A stretch of 64,000 bases of DNA. Source: Climacteris rufus (lineage: Eukaryota > Chordata > Aves > Passeriformes > Climacteridae). The stretch lies in assembly GCA_013398175.1 (NCBI GenBank), contig VZRZ01005967.1, positions 62,001-126,000 of the forward strand, written 5' to 3'. The stretch's first letter is position 1; every line of letters starts with the position of its first letter. A program made the position numbers and the translations under genes. The notes under the pieces were generated by a model, which was given only the letters and a program-made list of their open reading frames with translations, did not search any database and was not told where the DNA came from. Positions 23,171 through 37,011 of this stretch are shown here, in pieces.

Positions 23171-26100
23171 GTGCCCGGCTCCTGGGGAAGTATCCCGGTA
23201 ATTGAGGCGATAGCTACCAAGACCTGGAAAGGTGGATGCTTTGCTGGGTCTTCCAGTAAATGCTGGGCTCCTGCAGCCGTCTAACATTGGCCGTGTATTA
23301 CCTTTCCATTGAGGCTTTTGGGAAGTTGGAGGAGAGAGGTAGTTAGGTGTATGGGGAAAGGCAAATTCGCTTTCCTGCTGTCTGCTTCGGAAATTCACTC
23401 GGTTTTCTAGCGGTTTAGAGTGAGGCAAGGCAATGACAGTCCTGGGATTGGTGCCTCATCTTCCTTTACTTGGTGCCCTTGGGAAAATTTAAGAAATCCA
23501 CAGTGTGCAAACCAGCCATCTGATCCCTTCTCCTGTGCTTAATTTAGGGTGTGTCAGTATTTTTGGGTGTTCATCTTGAGACTTCAACATGAGTTTCATT
23601 TCTCAGTTATGCTGAGCTCTACAGTTCCATGAGAAGCACTTGCTTTATTGCTGAAAATCATGCTGAAGCTGTCTTTTGCTGAGTGAACAACACAAATGAT
23701 AGTCCAGCTAAAACTTAGGCTTCCTGAAGGCAGTGAGGAGCTTAACATCTCTGAAAAACAGCTTCCTATGCAAATTCAAATAAAGGTAAACAAGACCACT
23801 ATGTCTCAAAAGGTGTCTGTCTACATCCCAAGTTGTTCATCCTCAGCGTAAGCCTCTCCATGAGGCAAACAGATTTTTTTGTGCACAGGCTGCTTTACCA
23901 AATGGCAGTTTTGAAGACTGGAATGATACAAAGAAGGAAGGTAGTGGTCCTGAATAAAAGCATTACTTCTTCAGTGGCAAAAGCATAGTGACAAGAGCTG
24001 GGCATGCGTGCCCGGCAGTGGGTAAGTAAGTAAATGTAATGGACTGCCATGCACCAGATGGTTCATATGCCAGCAGCAACCCCTGTTTCAGTGTGCTTAC
24101 TAATGTCATCCTCCTTTATTTACTTGAAGTCCTTCTCAGTCTGTTTGCTAGATCTTTTCAGGTCTGTAATAATTCCTGTCATATCTGCAGTGCCCTCCAT
24201 CTGAGAATCTCTAAAAGCTTTGTAAATATTAATGAAGGAAAGCTCTGCTAAAGCTTTGGGAAGCAGTGCCTTTCCCTTCTCCTGAGATGGAATTTTTTTC
24301 TTTAACTCCTTCTTCCCATTTCCTTCCCCCAGGATGCATCCTGCTATGGTGTCTTAGAACAGGCATTCTTGTCTGTATGTTCTGCATTCCTACGATTTTG
24401 GTTTTTTTTCTCCCTCAACTTTCATGCCTTTGCATAATTCCCTTGCTCTCATACTAGCACAGCAGCATGACTATTTCAGCACAAGTAGCCATGTGGCCAT
24501 GACTACTTTGTGTGTATGTAGTACATGCTATTTCAGGCTTTTTATTATCCATCATTTTCTATTGGAACTGTTTCCTTGTGCGACTGTGCTTAAAAGCTTG
24601 CTTTTCTTTTAATGCATCTTCTGCCATATTGGAACCCTGAGTGTGAGCTGTGTTCTGTTTCTGAACTGTGACTTTTGGCAGGGAACATGTGGCATTATGG
24701 CTTCTGTTTGGAAAGCTGAGAGGTTACTTCTTCCTCATGACTCCCAACACCACAGTGTACCTGCTTTAGTCAAAAGTGAAGGTGCCATCAAATCTTCTAA
24801 ATAGATAGTTTCATAGAAAAATGGCAATTTGTTGAACTCTAAATGTCCTGGACCCAGGAAGAACAGACAGTTGGGGTTTTTTTTTGTTTGTTTGTTTTCT
24901 GCTTATTTATTTGTTTTCTTTGGAAAAATGTTTTCCTGGTTTGCAACTTGGGATCTTGAGAGCATAACCTGCTGTACATCAGTTCTGGAAGCTTGGAAAT
25001 GAGATTTAAACTGAGATTGTCTGGCCTTCCAGTCTCTGCAGTAGTCAGCTAGGAGATTGGCTAGGGTGGGCTTCCTGGGCTTTCAGAATTTTTTATGGCA
25101 TGAAGCAAGGCTTTTGAATGGTTTGGCCAACTGATTTCTTGTACAAACTTGCAAACTAGCTGGCTCTGGGATGCAACTGGCAGAGAGTGGAAAGGTCCCT
25201 GGGGCACAAGGGAGGCCTGGATTGTGGAGCATGGGAGTTCCTGACCGGAGCCAACATCCGCTGCCCCACCAGCTCCACCAGGGCTATTGTTCTATGGAAA
25301 CTGCTTATTTGTCAGCTTCAGCCACAAACCCAGAGACCTTCTTTTGTTTGCCCTTTCAGAAATTCTCTGTGTGGCTATGGTGAAAATATTTTGTAGCTTA
25401 TACTTTTTGGAGAATCTTTGAAAAATTTGTTGATTTTATTTTAAAAATTGCTGAAATCTTCCTCAAATTTGATTATTTAATGCTGTCTTAGCATGGTGTG
25501 CTTGAGTTTAGCTATGGCAACAAATATCCATCAGTTTACTTAAGGAAAATACCCAAAGATTTTCACTGGGATAGCTGACAGTGACAGACTTGCAAATATG
25601 AAGTGGGAGTTGCCGGTTATCTATAATACATATTTCAGTGTCCCAAAAGAGATTATGTGGACTGGGAGGTCCTTTGGGCTGTATAGTGCCAATGCTTCCA
25701 GATTGGTGAAAGGATTGGTGTGTGTATGACGAAAGTGAGTTTGCACTCCTTAATATGAGCCCATCTAGATGGGAGCACTGCCAAGGTAAGTCTATTTTTA
25801 GACTCAACAGTTTTGACAATGTTCCTTTAAGTGTTTTTTTTCCTTCTAGTAAGAATGAAAGAACTAGGTCAGAGCCAGTAGAAAAAGGCTTTTGATCTCT
25901 GCAACTGTGTTCTCAATTTTTTTTTTTCAGTTTGCTCTTGTGCAGCAGAGGTAAAGAGGAAGAGAGAGAAATGGTGATTTCTTCCCCCCGCCCTGTGTTT
26001 ATTGCCCAGGAAAGTGAGAGACTGACAGCACCCACGAGATGATGTATGCATGCAGGTGATCCCACACAATTCTGTTGGATCCCCTGCAGCTCTGACCTGT

Positions 26101-29100
26101 GGTGTCTTTGAGATTCCTGTGCAAAGAAAAGTGATAATTATATAATGGAGTTCTTTTATAGTGAGTGTTTAATGAAGTTCCGTCTAACACCTTTCTAGCT
26201 GTGTACAGGCTTTGGAAAGTGCCACATACATTTGTTGCAGATCTCCTTCTGGAAGTTTATGTAAACTTTCACTCTCCTATGGCTCTTCTGGAGTGGGCTC
26301 ATGCTACGGAGATCATGGATCTTCCTACAGGATAATATTTTTTACTAAGAAGTGGAGCCTTGCTGCCATAAAATGACAATGACTGGCCTTACCCCTTGGT
26401 AATCCTTAAGAGACTAAGAGGTTTTGAAGGAGGTTAGGGCATTCTGGGGGGTGGCATCAAGGTTAACTGTTGCAGGACTGAAGTTATTTGCAGCTTGTAA
26501 CCAACTTCTATCCCAGCGATCCTGTGAATTTCAGCAATGTGGTGTACCTTGGTTGAACGCCTTCAGTGCCTAGCAACTCCATGGATATTGAATGCTGCCA
26601 TGTGTTTCTTCAGAGACTTGAGATATGGTGAGCTCATAGATGTGCTATGCCAACTCTGCCAAGAATGTTAAACTGAGTTCAGGATCATCCAGAGGACAGC
26701 TTTGAAGCAGCTTTCAGTGTAGGTACCTATCATGCTGTTCCAGGTTGTGCCCAAAAGTACAACTCTTTTGACAGGTACTCAGTTATTCAGCTTTGTCTTA
26801 TTCCTACCCCCACTTCAGGCTCAGACTGGGTATGTCTCCATATCTTACGTTTTCAGGGAATATGATCCAATAGATGGTGTTTCAGCACACTTACTTACCT
26901 ATGGAGCAAAGAAGTAACTAAGCCTGCAATTCAGAAATAGCACATGCTTCCATTGGTACTTTTGTCTTCTGCAGTAATTTCTAACCACTTCTTAGCTTGA
27001 GGGACTCAGACATGTCGCTTGGAAATAGCTGCAAGTTGGAAGCAGGACCAAGAGACAAATCTCATTTCAACTCTCCAGCAGAAACAGTCCCATTGAGTCA
27101 TAGCAGAGGAGATGGATAAGACCAATGCTGGATGTGGATTGGACAGTGAGGCATAAGATTTGAACATCAGCCTTTGGTCTTGTGTTCTGCCTGTTACTTT
27201 CTGACCATTTATTGCAAAAATGCATCAGCAATTATGGGATTCCAGAGGGGAACATGGATCTTCTCCTATCCGCATTCATGGGGCAGACTTCTTTTAGGGC
27301 TGTAGCATCTACACCCTTATTTCTTGCTCAGCAACAGCACAACCTCCCTCCCTCCCCCACAGTGCAGACAGCCTGGTGGCCGTGTGTGCTTCTCTATTTT
27401 GAACCACTGCTTAGGGCTTTCCAGTCTACGTTGCTACATTTAAGAGGGAGACTGTGAGCTGAAGTTCAGAAGGTGCATTCCATGGTGGAAATTGGAAACC
27501 CCAGAGTGAAGCTGTGGCAACAAAGAATGTCACTGCAATGGAGTCTCTTTGGGTGTATTCAGACTGAGTGGAGGGTGGATATGATGGAAGTTATGTGATC
27601 ATTTTCCTCTCCATGCTTTTACAAATGAACCCATATTAGGCCGGAATCAAGGTACCAAGTATAGACTTGGTGTGACACTGTGTTTCCCTTGGATGAAATT
27701 TGGTTGTAGGATAAGAGTCTTTCTGGAAACTCAGAAGTACTTTCAGGTCAACCAGTTTAGATACAGTTCCTTGAGTGTTTGGCCTTACCTTTTAAAATAC
27801 TTGGAAGACTTAGAAGCTCTAGGAGGATATTGATGAATATAAATTTACTTGTTCAGTACAACTGAATCCCATCATAAGGTTAAAACTTGTCAGGTGGTGG
27901 TAATATATGGGCAAAGGGAAGAAATGATGCTTTGACAGTTCATGTGCTTTCTCCACCAAGAAGGGAATGCAAATGAGCAAATGACAAGAGTTAGACATTG
28001 GATGCATTTCCTAACATACTACTAGAAAGTACTGACAAAACCTGTAGTGACATTGTAAGATCTCATTTTAACTGCTTAGATGGAAATTATAAAATAGAAC
28101 TGTTCTTGAGAGGTTTTGGAGGTTTTTTTTGTTCTTCTTGATGCCCAAGCATGGTGGGCAACATCCAAGCAGGTTGTGTAGCTTTGTTCCTCTTGTTTCC
28201 AGCTCAGTGTATGAGGCCAGGGCAAGCTCCTTAGAGCCAGTCTCTAGTGCTTCCCAGTATTGCTGTGTCACGAGGGCTATGGCAGGAGAACAGCAGTGAC
28301 AAGCTCAGAGCAAGGCACTGTAGCTGGGTGGTGTCAGAGTTGCAAACTGGTGCTGGTTGTTGAGCTTATAACCATGGAGAGGTTCCTGTACAAAACACCC
28401 TCTGTGCAGCCTTGCTGGTGGGTGCAGAACTCGCTATCTGTGCAGCACTGTAAGTTTTTGTTTTGCTCATGGGTCTCTGAAAGTAATACACCTAGTTTGC
28501 AGAGGTAGTGGAGCTGTTAGAGGGCTACTTTTCAGTGCACTGAGTATTGGGTTTCTGGGTCTGTTAGGGATGCTGTGCCTGGTTCTGGAGCCAACTTTCC
28601 CTGCTGTCCTGGCTGAGACAGCTTTCCCTCTTGTGCCTTCTTTCATCTCTTCACTGTCTCTCCTTTTGTCTGGACTTCTCTTATGCAATGCCCCTTTAGG
28701 TGAACAAGAGATATTCAGAGTTTGGAACTGAGCAATCCTGTTGTGGGTTATTTCTCGTGAAAGCTGTTGCCTTTGAATGGATACAGGTATTTACCCTTGC
28801 AGATTAACAATTGAGCAGCTCAGCCCTCAATTATCTGCTCAAAACATGCCGAGAATGCAGAGGGAGTAGTTCTGGAAGGTGCCAGAGCCAAAGGTAAAGA
28901 AAAGGGCAAAAAAATAGAGTCATTTTGAAGTCTTCTGAAACTGGCTGGTTGGTGCTGGTCAAAATAGCAAATAGGATTTCAGGAACTATGAGGAGAGCTC
29001 AGAACAAAGCAAGGAAGGTATTTGTTTCTCTGTCATTGCATATTGCTCTTGCATGGTGAATACTCCCTGCAGTTTTTGCTTGCCACACCCCAAAAGAAGG

Positions 29101-32100
29101 AGAGGACTGGAAAGAATACAGAAAAGAACAGTCAGCTGGTCAGAAACATGGTGTGTTCTCTGAAGGCAGTTTACAAGGATTATAATTCTTTAGCTTGGAG
29201 AAGAGATGGGCAGGTTACAAAGATTCTAATTCTTTAGCTTGGTAAGGAGATGACCATGGAGAGAATCCTTAGGCCTTGATGAATGACTTAGAGAAGGTGG
29301 AAAAAGGAACTAGGTCACAAGGCAGAACAATGAAGCTGTAGAGTTTTGTGCTTTAAATTAAAAAAAGGAAATGGTTTTTCATACAACACAGAGTTTCCCA
29401 GGTGCCCTTTCAACCTTGGGGGTCATTCCTAACCAAGGCAGGATCAGTTCATGTATGCCCTGCTCTCACACTGTTTTGTTAAGCAGTGGCATAAAGGTCT
29501 AGATTTTTAGTCTGACCCAGCCTGATGACTTTTATGACAAAGTCCAGCTCATCTGCTGTGTGTCCAGGACAATTCCACTCACAAGAATAACTTTATTTGC
29601 ATTGCATAACTGAGAGAGAAATTTGGCCAGGACAACCCAAAAAAAGAGGAGATGGGGACTTAGGCACAGGGCTATAAAAATGTTAACAGGTAGGGTTGTG
29701 ATGCATAAGTTGCTTTCTTTTTCCCAGTATATGAGAACTGATACTGCTCTGTAAGAGGAACTGTCTGGTATGTCAGGTCAGTGGGATTTGGGGGAAGGAG
29801 GGACCCCACATTAGGCTGCAGCTGTAGAAATGCCATCCTGGAAAATACTCATTCTCCACAGCAGGTGGGGTTGGAAACACCTGTACTGACCTTTATAAAT
29901 GAGGTGAAATATGGTATGAGAGAGACCTTCAGGAAAGCCTGAAGCAGATTAGATCTACAGATCTCGGCATTAGTGGCTTCTGCCTTGGGTACGTTGTATG
30001 TTCCCTCACCTTTGCATAGGGTCCTCCTTCTCTCTCCAGAAGTGTCCTGTGGCTAAAGGACTACAAAAAGAGTAAGGGTGTTGCTGACAATAGTTGCATA
30101 TTCTCTGTGCAGCATGAGCAGGTTCATTACTTGAAGTGGTAAGAATTCACTCTAGTTTGTGCTGCTTCTGTATGAAGCAAGTAGGTGTGCAGGGGACTGA
30201 ACTTGGGCTGAAGTGAACTCAACATTCAATTACAGGATCTAATATGCTTGCAGAGAGCATGTGATTGACAAGAGAAAGGGTGTGAGGAAGACACTCAGTG
30301 TGGATTTCAGCCTGTCTTTAATGCAGCCCTGTCCCTCTCTATATAATGTGGAACTTTGCTTCTGAACAGTTCCTGTTCTTCAGCTGAACATTCAGGTCAT
30401 TATTTCCCTCCATTCCCCCACTCATTTGCTCTCCTCTGCCCTGTCTTTGTGGCTTTTGTTTTTTATTTTCTTCCCCCAGAGGGAATTTTTAGTTGAGTTG
30501 ATTTGCTCCTCTGCAAACAGCCTAGTAAAAACAAGAAAGAGACTTTTAATAATGCTGTTTCATAAAGAAAGAGAATTGTAATGTGTGTCAATAGAAGCTT
30601 TCTCTGGGATTGTCCTCTGCTTGCTCTGGGCTGACAGTTTGTTGCTACACAAATCATCTGGGGTACTAGAGAGAGTAGGATACAGTGGTATGAGTAAGCA
30701 GTAGGAGGTGAAGAATTTTACTGGGGGAAGGAAAGAAGGCGTTTCCAGACTCTTCAGTTAAATGTACAAGGGAAGGGATAGCCTTGAACAATGATAAAGG
30801 AGGTAACTTTTAAGCAGTTGAGAGAAAGCCAGGACTGAAAACAGAAGTCAACTGCCAGACTGCAAACTAGTTATGCTAGTGAGAATGAATAAAGATATTT
30901 TCCTTTGCATTTTGATGACTTTGCATCATTCATGGGACAAGAAATAAAGCCCAGATCCACAGCTGACTTGCAGCCATTTCTGTGCCACGTGTTCAGGGGA
31001 CAGCAGCTTTCATGAGCAGGGCAAAGTAGAGATCTGGGATGCACATGTGGGACAGTGCACCTCTTATGCCGTAATAAAGACTTAACATGTGTGTGTCTGA
31101 GCTGTTCCTTGTGTGCTGGATAGGCTCAATAGAGTTTAAAAAAGGTTTCTGACATAATGTTGGTTGATTATAGAATTGAATAGTAGCACCATTAGGACTT
31201 GAGAAGAGGCATTCTCAGAAATATAATTTATGGTGAAGCATGACTAGCCAAATTCCTGAACAGTGATGGCAAGATGAGTTTCTTCCAGGAATAGTGGAAC
31301 TAATGAATACTTGTTGTATAACCAGGTGTGTTATTTCTTTATTCTGTCTCTCCATATTATCTCTGAAATCTTGAGGGCAACAGTGGTACCTAGTCTGGAG
31401 CTTGCCTAAGTCAGTTGGTGACTGACAATTGTAATGTATGGTGAATACTTGTCCTTGTGAGAAAGAATTATTTTATGTCTCTTCCCCTCTATTTACCAGT
31501 TGATTTTCTTTGTTTTTTATATTTTGTATCTCTTGTAGCGCCCTTTTTGCATGCAGCTCTGTGCATCTCACAATCTTGAAAGCCAGAGTTCTTCAGTTTT
31601 CAAGAGAAGCTCTGTAGATGCTTGTGCAACAAGCACAAGCCTTTGTATTAACTTACTAGTTTGCAAAACAAATGACCAACTATTTTGTACTTTAATCCAT
31701 TGCTTACATTATTTTCTTCTGTGCAGGTGATGCGTGTTACTTACCGACCTTTATTACTTTGTTCACTAAGATCCATTTTCCTCTAAGATAATTGCATAGC
31801 TGACTTGGTCCCCTTATGTGTCAGTACTCTCCTCTTCATCTATACCTGTACAGGATTTGTGGTAGCCTGGCCTTATTTATTCACTGAATAGGTTCATTTT
31901 TCAATAAGCCTCTGTTGCTAGCATGAATTCAAGAGCTGCTTGTACCAAGTGTACCTTTATTAAAATAGAATGAGAAAATGCTTCAGAAATAATTTGGCTG
32001 TCCAATCACTGTGCCTGCTTTTTATCATGAGATCCTGTTGCTCTTATAAGGCTGAACTTGCATTGCTGAGGCTCCAGGGTCTAGCTAGGATACTGATGAC

Positions 32101-35100
32101 ATGCAGTCTGTCTCCTGAAGAGCAGGTGTAAAAGAAGCTGTTTACAGCATTCGCTAAAGTTTGTGAAATATTGCCAAGTGGATATTGCATACATAAAATA
32201 AATAGTTCCCAGTAGGAAAACTGTAAAAAATGAGTAAGGAATTTTTTTAGCTGAATAAACGTAAGTGCATACGTATCCTGATGGGATGAGGGTCTTAGAA
32301 GGCAAACTCAACCCCTACAAGAAGAAGATTTCTTATTCTGGGCTGAATGTTTCTCTTCTGTAGAGAGCTAAGGAGTCTTGTCCCTCTACACTCAAGATTT
32401 GCGTGGCCTTCAATCAATTTATGGGTTTACTTGGATTTCAGATATGAAACTGCTAAGTTACTCATTATGGCCGCTTAATATATTCCTAATGCTGTACAAG
32501 ACTTTATACCTTCTTATAGCTGAAGTGTGTTTGAGAGAGATATGTGAAGTGTAGTAGATTGTCTCAGAAAACATTATTTTTCTGTGTTTTTCTTTGGCTT
32601 TAGTTTTGGGTACTTTTTCATTGTTTCTGGAGAGAGCAAACTGCTTGTAGTAGTAATTGGCTTGATACCATGGGATGACTGCCCCATTGTCTAGCTGGAG
32701 ATGTTCAGGGCCAGTTGCATTAGGAATGCTGTTACTTTAAATTTTCTTGCTGATGATCATTGTAAAGGGGTAAAAAAGGCAAAAGCCCCACAACTCACAG
32801 TTACAAACTAAAATGAACTCTCCTCCTCTGAACACATTGTCCCCTTCTGCCTCTATCCACTTCCTACACCTGTCTCCCCTTTGCTCTGCCCTTCCTGCCC
32901 ATCTTGTCCCGGTTCAATGTCCACTTCCTTACTGCTGAGCTGTCACTTCTCTCGCCTTTCAAGATACCTCCCAGCTCTTGGACGTGTCCCACTGCTTTAA
33001 CAAAGTCCTGATTGTAAAAGTCATGTCTTGTAAGAAGCCTATTGTTTGTTAAATTGATTAATCTAGTGGATGATTAGTAGTCACGATAATGAGAGACGAG
33101 AAAGACGAGCAGCTCTCTGGAGGGAGCTGTAGGTGCAGGTGTGTGTCTGTGTCTGCCCAGCCTTGCTGCACTCAAAGCTACGGGCACAGCTCATCAGTAG
33201 CAGCAGTTTACAGTGCACTCCACAGCTCAGTGCTGCCCTGCCTTTTGGCACAGCCTCTTTGTAATTGCTTAATGCTGCTTTTTGATGCTGATCAACAGAA
33301 GCAGATAGCTAGACACCAATATTACTGCAGTAAGTACTTTGGGATTTCAGCCTTAGAGGAGGCTTCTGATAAATTCATGTTATTTGTACTGAAGCAGAAA
33401 AGGTCCTGACCGATTTGCTGGGCTTCTTTGCTCTGCATGAATGCTGCTGATTCAGTGGCCATTAGGCAGATAGGTTTGAGAAACAGAGTGGGCAAAAATC
33501 TTGAAGTTACTTGCTCAACAGGTTGCAAGCAGTATTTACTAGGTTGCAAGATAAGCAGCATATTATATTCGTGTGAAACTTCAACTGCATTTTCAGTTGG
33601 TCCAAAGTGATGTGTGGGGAAAATTGTGCAAATTTACATTAGTCAGAGAGAGGACTGTATGGAGAAGTAATTCCAGTAGGCAAAAGCCAGACAGTTTTTC
33701 AAAACTAGAAGCTGATGAGGCAGATGGACCATCCATAGGAGTTAGAGAAACTAATAACCGTGGAAGAACTTTTTGCCAGACAAGTCAAAATAATCTTAAA
33801 TTTTATAGTACAAATTAAAACCATCTTTATTTGCTGGTTTTAATCTTGTTGTTTACTATTGTAGAAGTGGTACTAACTGCTCATGTCAGACATCTTTGAA
33901 ATAATCCCATGTTTTCTGTGGATATTCAGAGCTACTAATGAAGTACAAGCTTCTTGAAATACAAGAAGGGCTTTGCAGTGCAGATCCTTCTTGCTCATTC
34001 GGTCAGCGCAAGGAGGCATCTCAATCTGAATGAGACTTTAGTGTTCTCGTTGTGAAAGTCTCCTCTCTGATCAACCCAGTTAAAGAAGGTTGTGAGTAAA
34101 GGCAAGCAAAAAGCCTCAGGGATGCTGTCTGACTACTCTGGATTGAAATGCAGCATCTGGAAGTGTATAGAACTCTCATTGAAAATGCTGACTGCAAAAT
34201 TTGATGTGGTTGGAGGTTTGATTTGCTTTTGACAAAGAAATGGGCAGAGGTGGAAGGAAAAAGTACAGTGAGAGCTGCTGTCCAGGGGCCTTTTGCCCTG
34301 GAAATGCCTGTTAAGTTTTCATGACTACTGAGATGACTGAAAAGATATTTGGATCCTTTTTATAAGGTCCCTGCTATGTCTCACCTGAGTTTGTTAATTT
34401 TCAAGCTATATAGATGAACTTTTGTCTGTTCTTTTCAACAATGTGACATTTTATGGTGGGAGTAGTAGCTGATTATATGGCCTCACTTCTTAGCATTGTG
34501 CAGCTAGGTCTGTGGAACGAATACATAAAATGGAGCTTGCAAGGTTGCCAGTATTTGACACATGAAAGTTTTCTAAGGATTATTAGAGATTGGATGGGTA
34601 TCTCCTGTGCCTGCTTTTTGTCTCTGAATAGCAAAAGCTAGCATATGACTATGATGCACACAGAACAGGGCATATGAGTAAGAAGATGCTATTTTTACTC
34701 GATCACTTTTTAGAATAGAACAATTGTTATTGCATGTAAATCAAGTACTTGCCAAATATGCTTTAATGTAGCCTTAATTGATCTGCTTAAAATTTTAAGC
34801 AGCCAGCACTGTTCCCACTGAAACACATAGTTATGAAATGTTTGACACAGTAGGCAGCGAGTGCACAGAGGTAGCGATTGATCAGAGGTTTATCTGCTAA
34901 GCCTTGAGCCTACAGATGGAGAGACAAAGACTTTCCATCTGCCCATGCAAAACTTTGGATGTATCAAGGCTGTGTTTTGAAGGGTGCCTTCGGGCTTTTT
35001 TCCAGTCAGGATTCACAGGGTACCCTCTAGGAAAAGACAAGGCTTGCCCCCAGATGCCAGTAACTTACTGTGGCTCTTGGTGACTTCTGTGTACCATCAA

Positions 35101-37011
35101 GCGTGCTCAGACAAGCTGTCTCTTGGCTGCTTGCCATCTGGGAGGCAGGCATGCATGGGAGGGAGGTAGCCAGGGGAACAGAGCATTCATGGTGCCCTGC
35201 AAGGTCTTCTTTCAAACTGCATGTGCACCCTGTAAGGATCTGTGTGGGCATGGAACTGGCTCACGTGTTGTCAGCTTCTGCAGGGCAACAAATTACCTTG
35301 CTCTCTGTACATGGAAGGAACTTGGGTTTGTGTTGCACCAGATGGAAAAAATACACTGTGTATTGCATTCATTTCCCTAGTTTTTTTAGGGCAGATGTGG
35401 GGTCATTTTTCCATTTTGGATGCTCCACTTACTATTTTCCTCACAGAGCTTTTGACTCTCATAACTTGGCAGTCTTTAAGTTTTGGAAAAGTGGGTATTT
35501 TCCATTAGATTCAGCTCTACCAGTAAGTTAGGAGTACAAGAGCACTTAAGTACCTTTGTTTCAAATAATAGTTTGTTTCATAAATGTAATCTGTGGATCT
35601 ATGTTATTGTCAGCCAGCACCATTCATTATGTGCTTGTTGCTGTGCAGTCAGAGCTCTACAGAACGTTCAATTCACCCTTCCTTCCTCAAAAGGAAACAA
35701 GTTCTCACCCCAGAAAAGTTTTCAATACAAGTGGAATGACAATTTCTGGGGGAGCATGAAGAGAGAGACATGGCATTAATGAACTGAGGTAGGGTTTTCA
35801 GCAGACAAGGGAAAATACAAGGGTTGTATTACTGAGATATATGGATGATATATGAATATTAATATTGTATGGAAGACTATTGAAAGAGGTTCTGTTTCAA
35901 AATCTAATGACACTGCTGATATCTAGTGGTATTAGGCTGATACTATGAGCTGACTTGGAGGGTGTTTGTTGTCTTGATGTACTTTTAAAGTTTGGGACTG
36001 ATGATTATGTAGTTTGGTGGAATGAGGAGGTGTTGAGGCAGTAGGCATATTGGCCAAGGAACAGTGTGGGAAAATGTTCTGAATGCATGGGCAGGATGAG
36101 CTAGTGTTAGCCAATACCAGGGTAAGGAGAAGTAATGGTCTAAACAATATTTTAGCCAGAAACTACTTTGTCTGTAGGTAGAATTTTGTCCAAACAAATG
36201 CCATTAAATCCTAAAAGAGATTTAAGATGTGTCAGCTAAGAGGGTTTGAGCACTTGGGCTGTGGTAAAATTAGTGATTTGTGATTATTTTCTAAGAGCTG
36301 TTTAGACTGAGTTCTATGGGACATTAACCCTGAGTACTGTCAGCCCCCCAAGCCCCATTAGGTTTGATAGTTAATCCTGAGTTTAGAACTGACCTTATCT
36401 AGCTAAAATTAAATAAGGTGTGGATTTAAGAAGAGAATAAATTATTATTGACCAAACATTGACCTCTCCTGCTGCTTTTAACAAATCTTGAAAGGGAGCA
36501 ATTTTGGTTTGTACTGACATTTAAAAGGAGGCAAGAGCTCCACCTCTGTCTGCCACAGAGATGGATCTCTGTATTTATGTGTGCTAACAGGAAATAACAG
36601 ACCCATGCAAGCAAATATTCCTTACTTCTTATCCCCGTGTATAGCTGAAGGTTGAAGGTAGCACTAGAAAAAAATAATAGAGCTGGCTACTTGAAGATGC
36701 ATCATGACAAAGAAAGTTTAGTTTTGCCAAGTAACCGAGATACTTATTCTCCTTGGGAAATAAATACCCCTAGAAAATAAAAAAGTTGTCTCTCCCCCTC
36801 CTTCCCCCGCCTCCCCCAATATTAGCAAGTCTGGAGCAGCCTGTGTTTGTTTTAACCACTCTGCTGTTTTCAATTAAAATGCAGTGGCTGAAAAAGTAGC
36901 ATTGCTGAAAAAGCACTAACATTCATTACTCTTGAATGCATGATGGACTAAGAGTCAAGCAGCATCTTGCTAATGACTGAATTAATTTTTAAGCCATCCA
37001 GGTCCTTATAG
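23171..37011 (+). other. Putative first intron, no gene recognised
   Basis: About 14 kb without a supportable coding exon or named transposon. Simple sequence: (TTTG)n at 24877-24898 and a T run near 25916. An imperfect 44-bp tandem duplication sits at 29171-29259. Many open frames of 60-153 codons occur, but they lack family resemblance. A weak exon-like segment at 26819-26876 is described under findings. Assignment as intron rests on the CpG island upstream and exons downstream. Confidence 0.4.
29171..29259. repeat. 44-bp imperfect tandem duplication
   Basis: Two adjacent units start with TTACAARGATT and share the block TAATTCTTTAGCTTGG. The first spans 29171-29214 and the second 29215-29259. 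Similarity is clear but diverged. Confidence 0.8.

Noticed and set aside
22266..23428. Long open frames of 222-341 codons on both strands across 22266-23428
   Set aside because: They run through 527 N and owe their length to unknown bases. GC-rich sequence on each side has few stops by composition.
33089..33409. 106-codon open frame with Cys/Ser-rich reading
   Set aside because: No family resemblance, no matching splice sites or start context. It overlaps an opposite-strand frame of similar quality.
35070..35531. 153-codon plus-strand open frame
   Set aside because: It resembles no protein I know, overlaps several other open frames, and lies in a putative intron. Length alone is not convincing in 64 kb.
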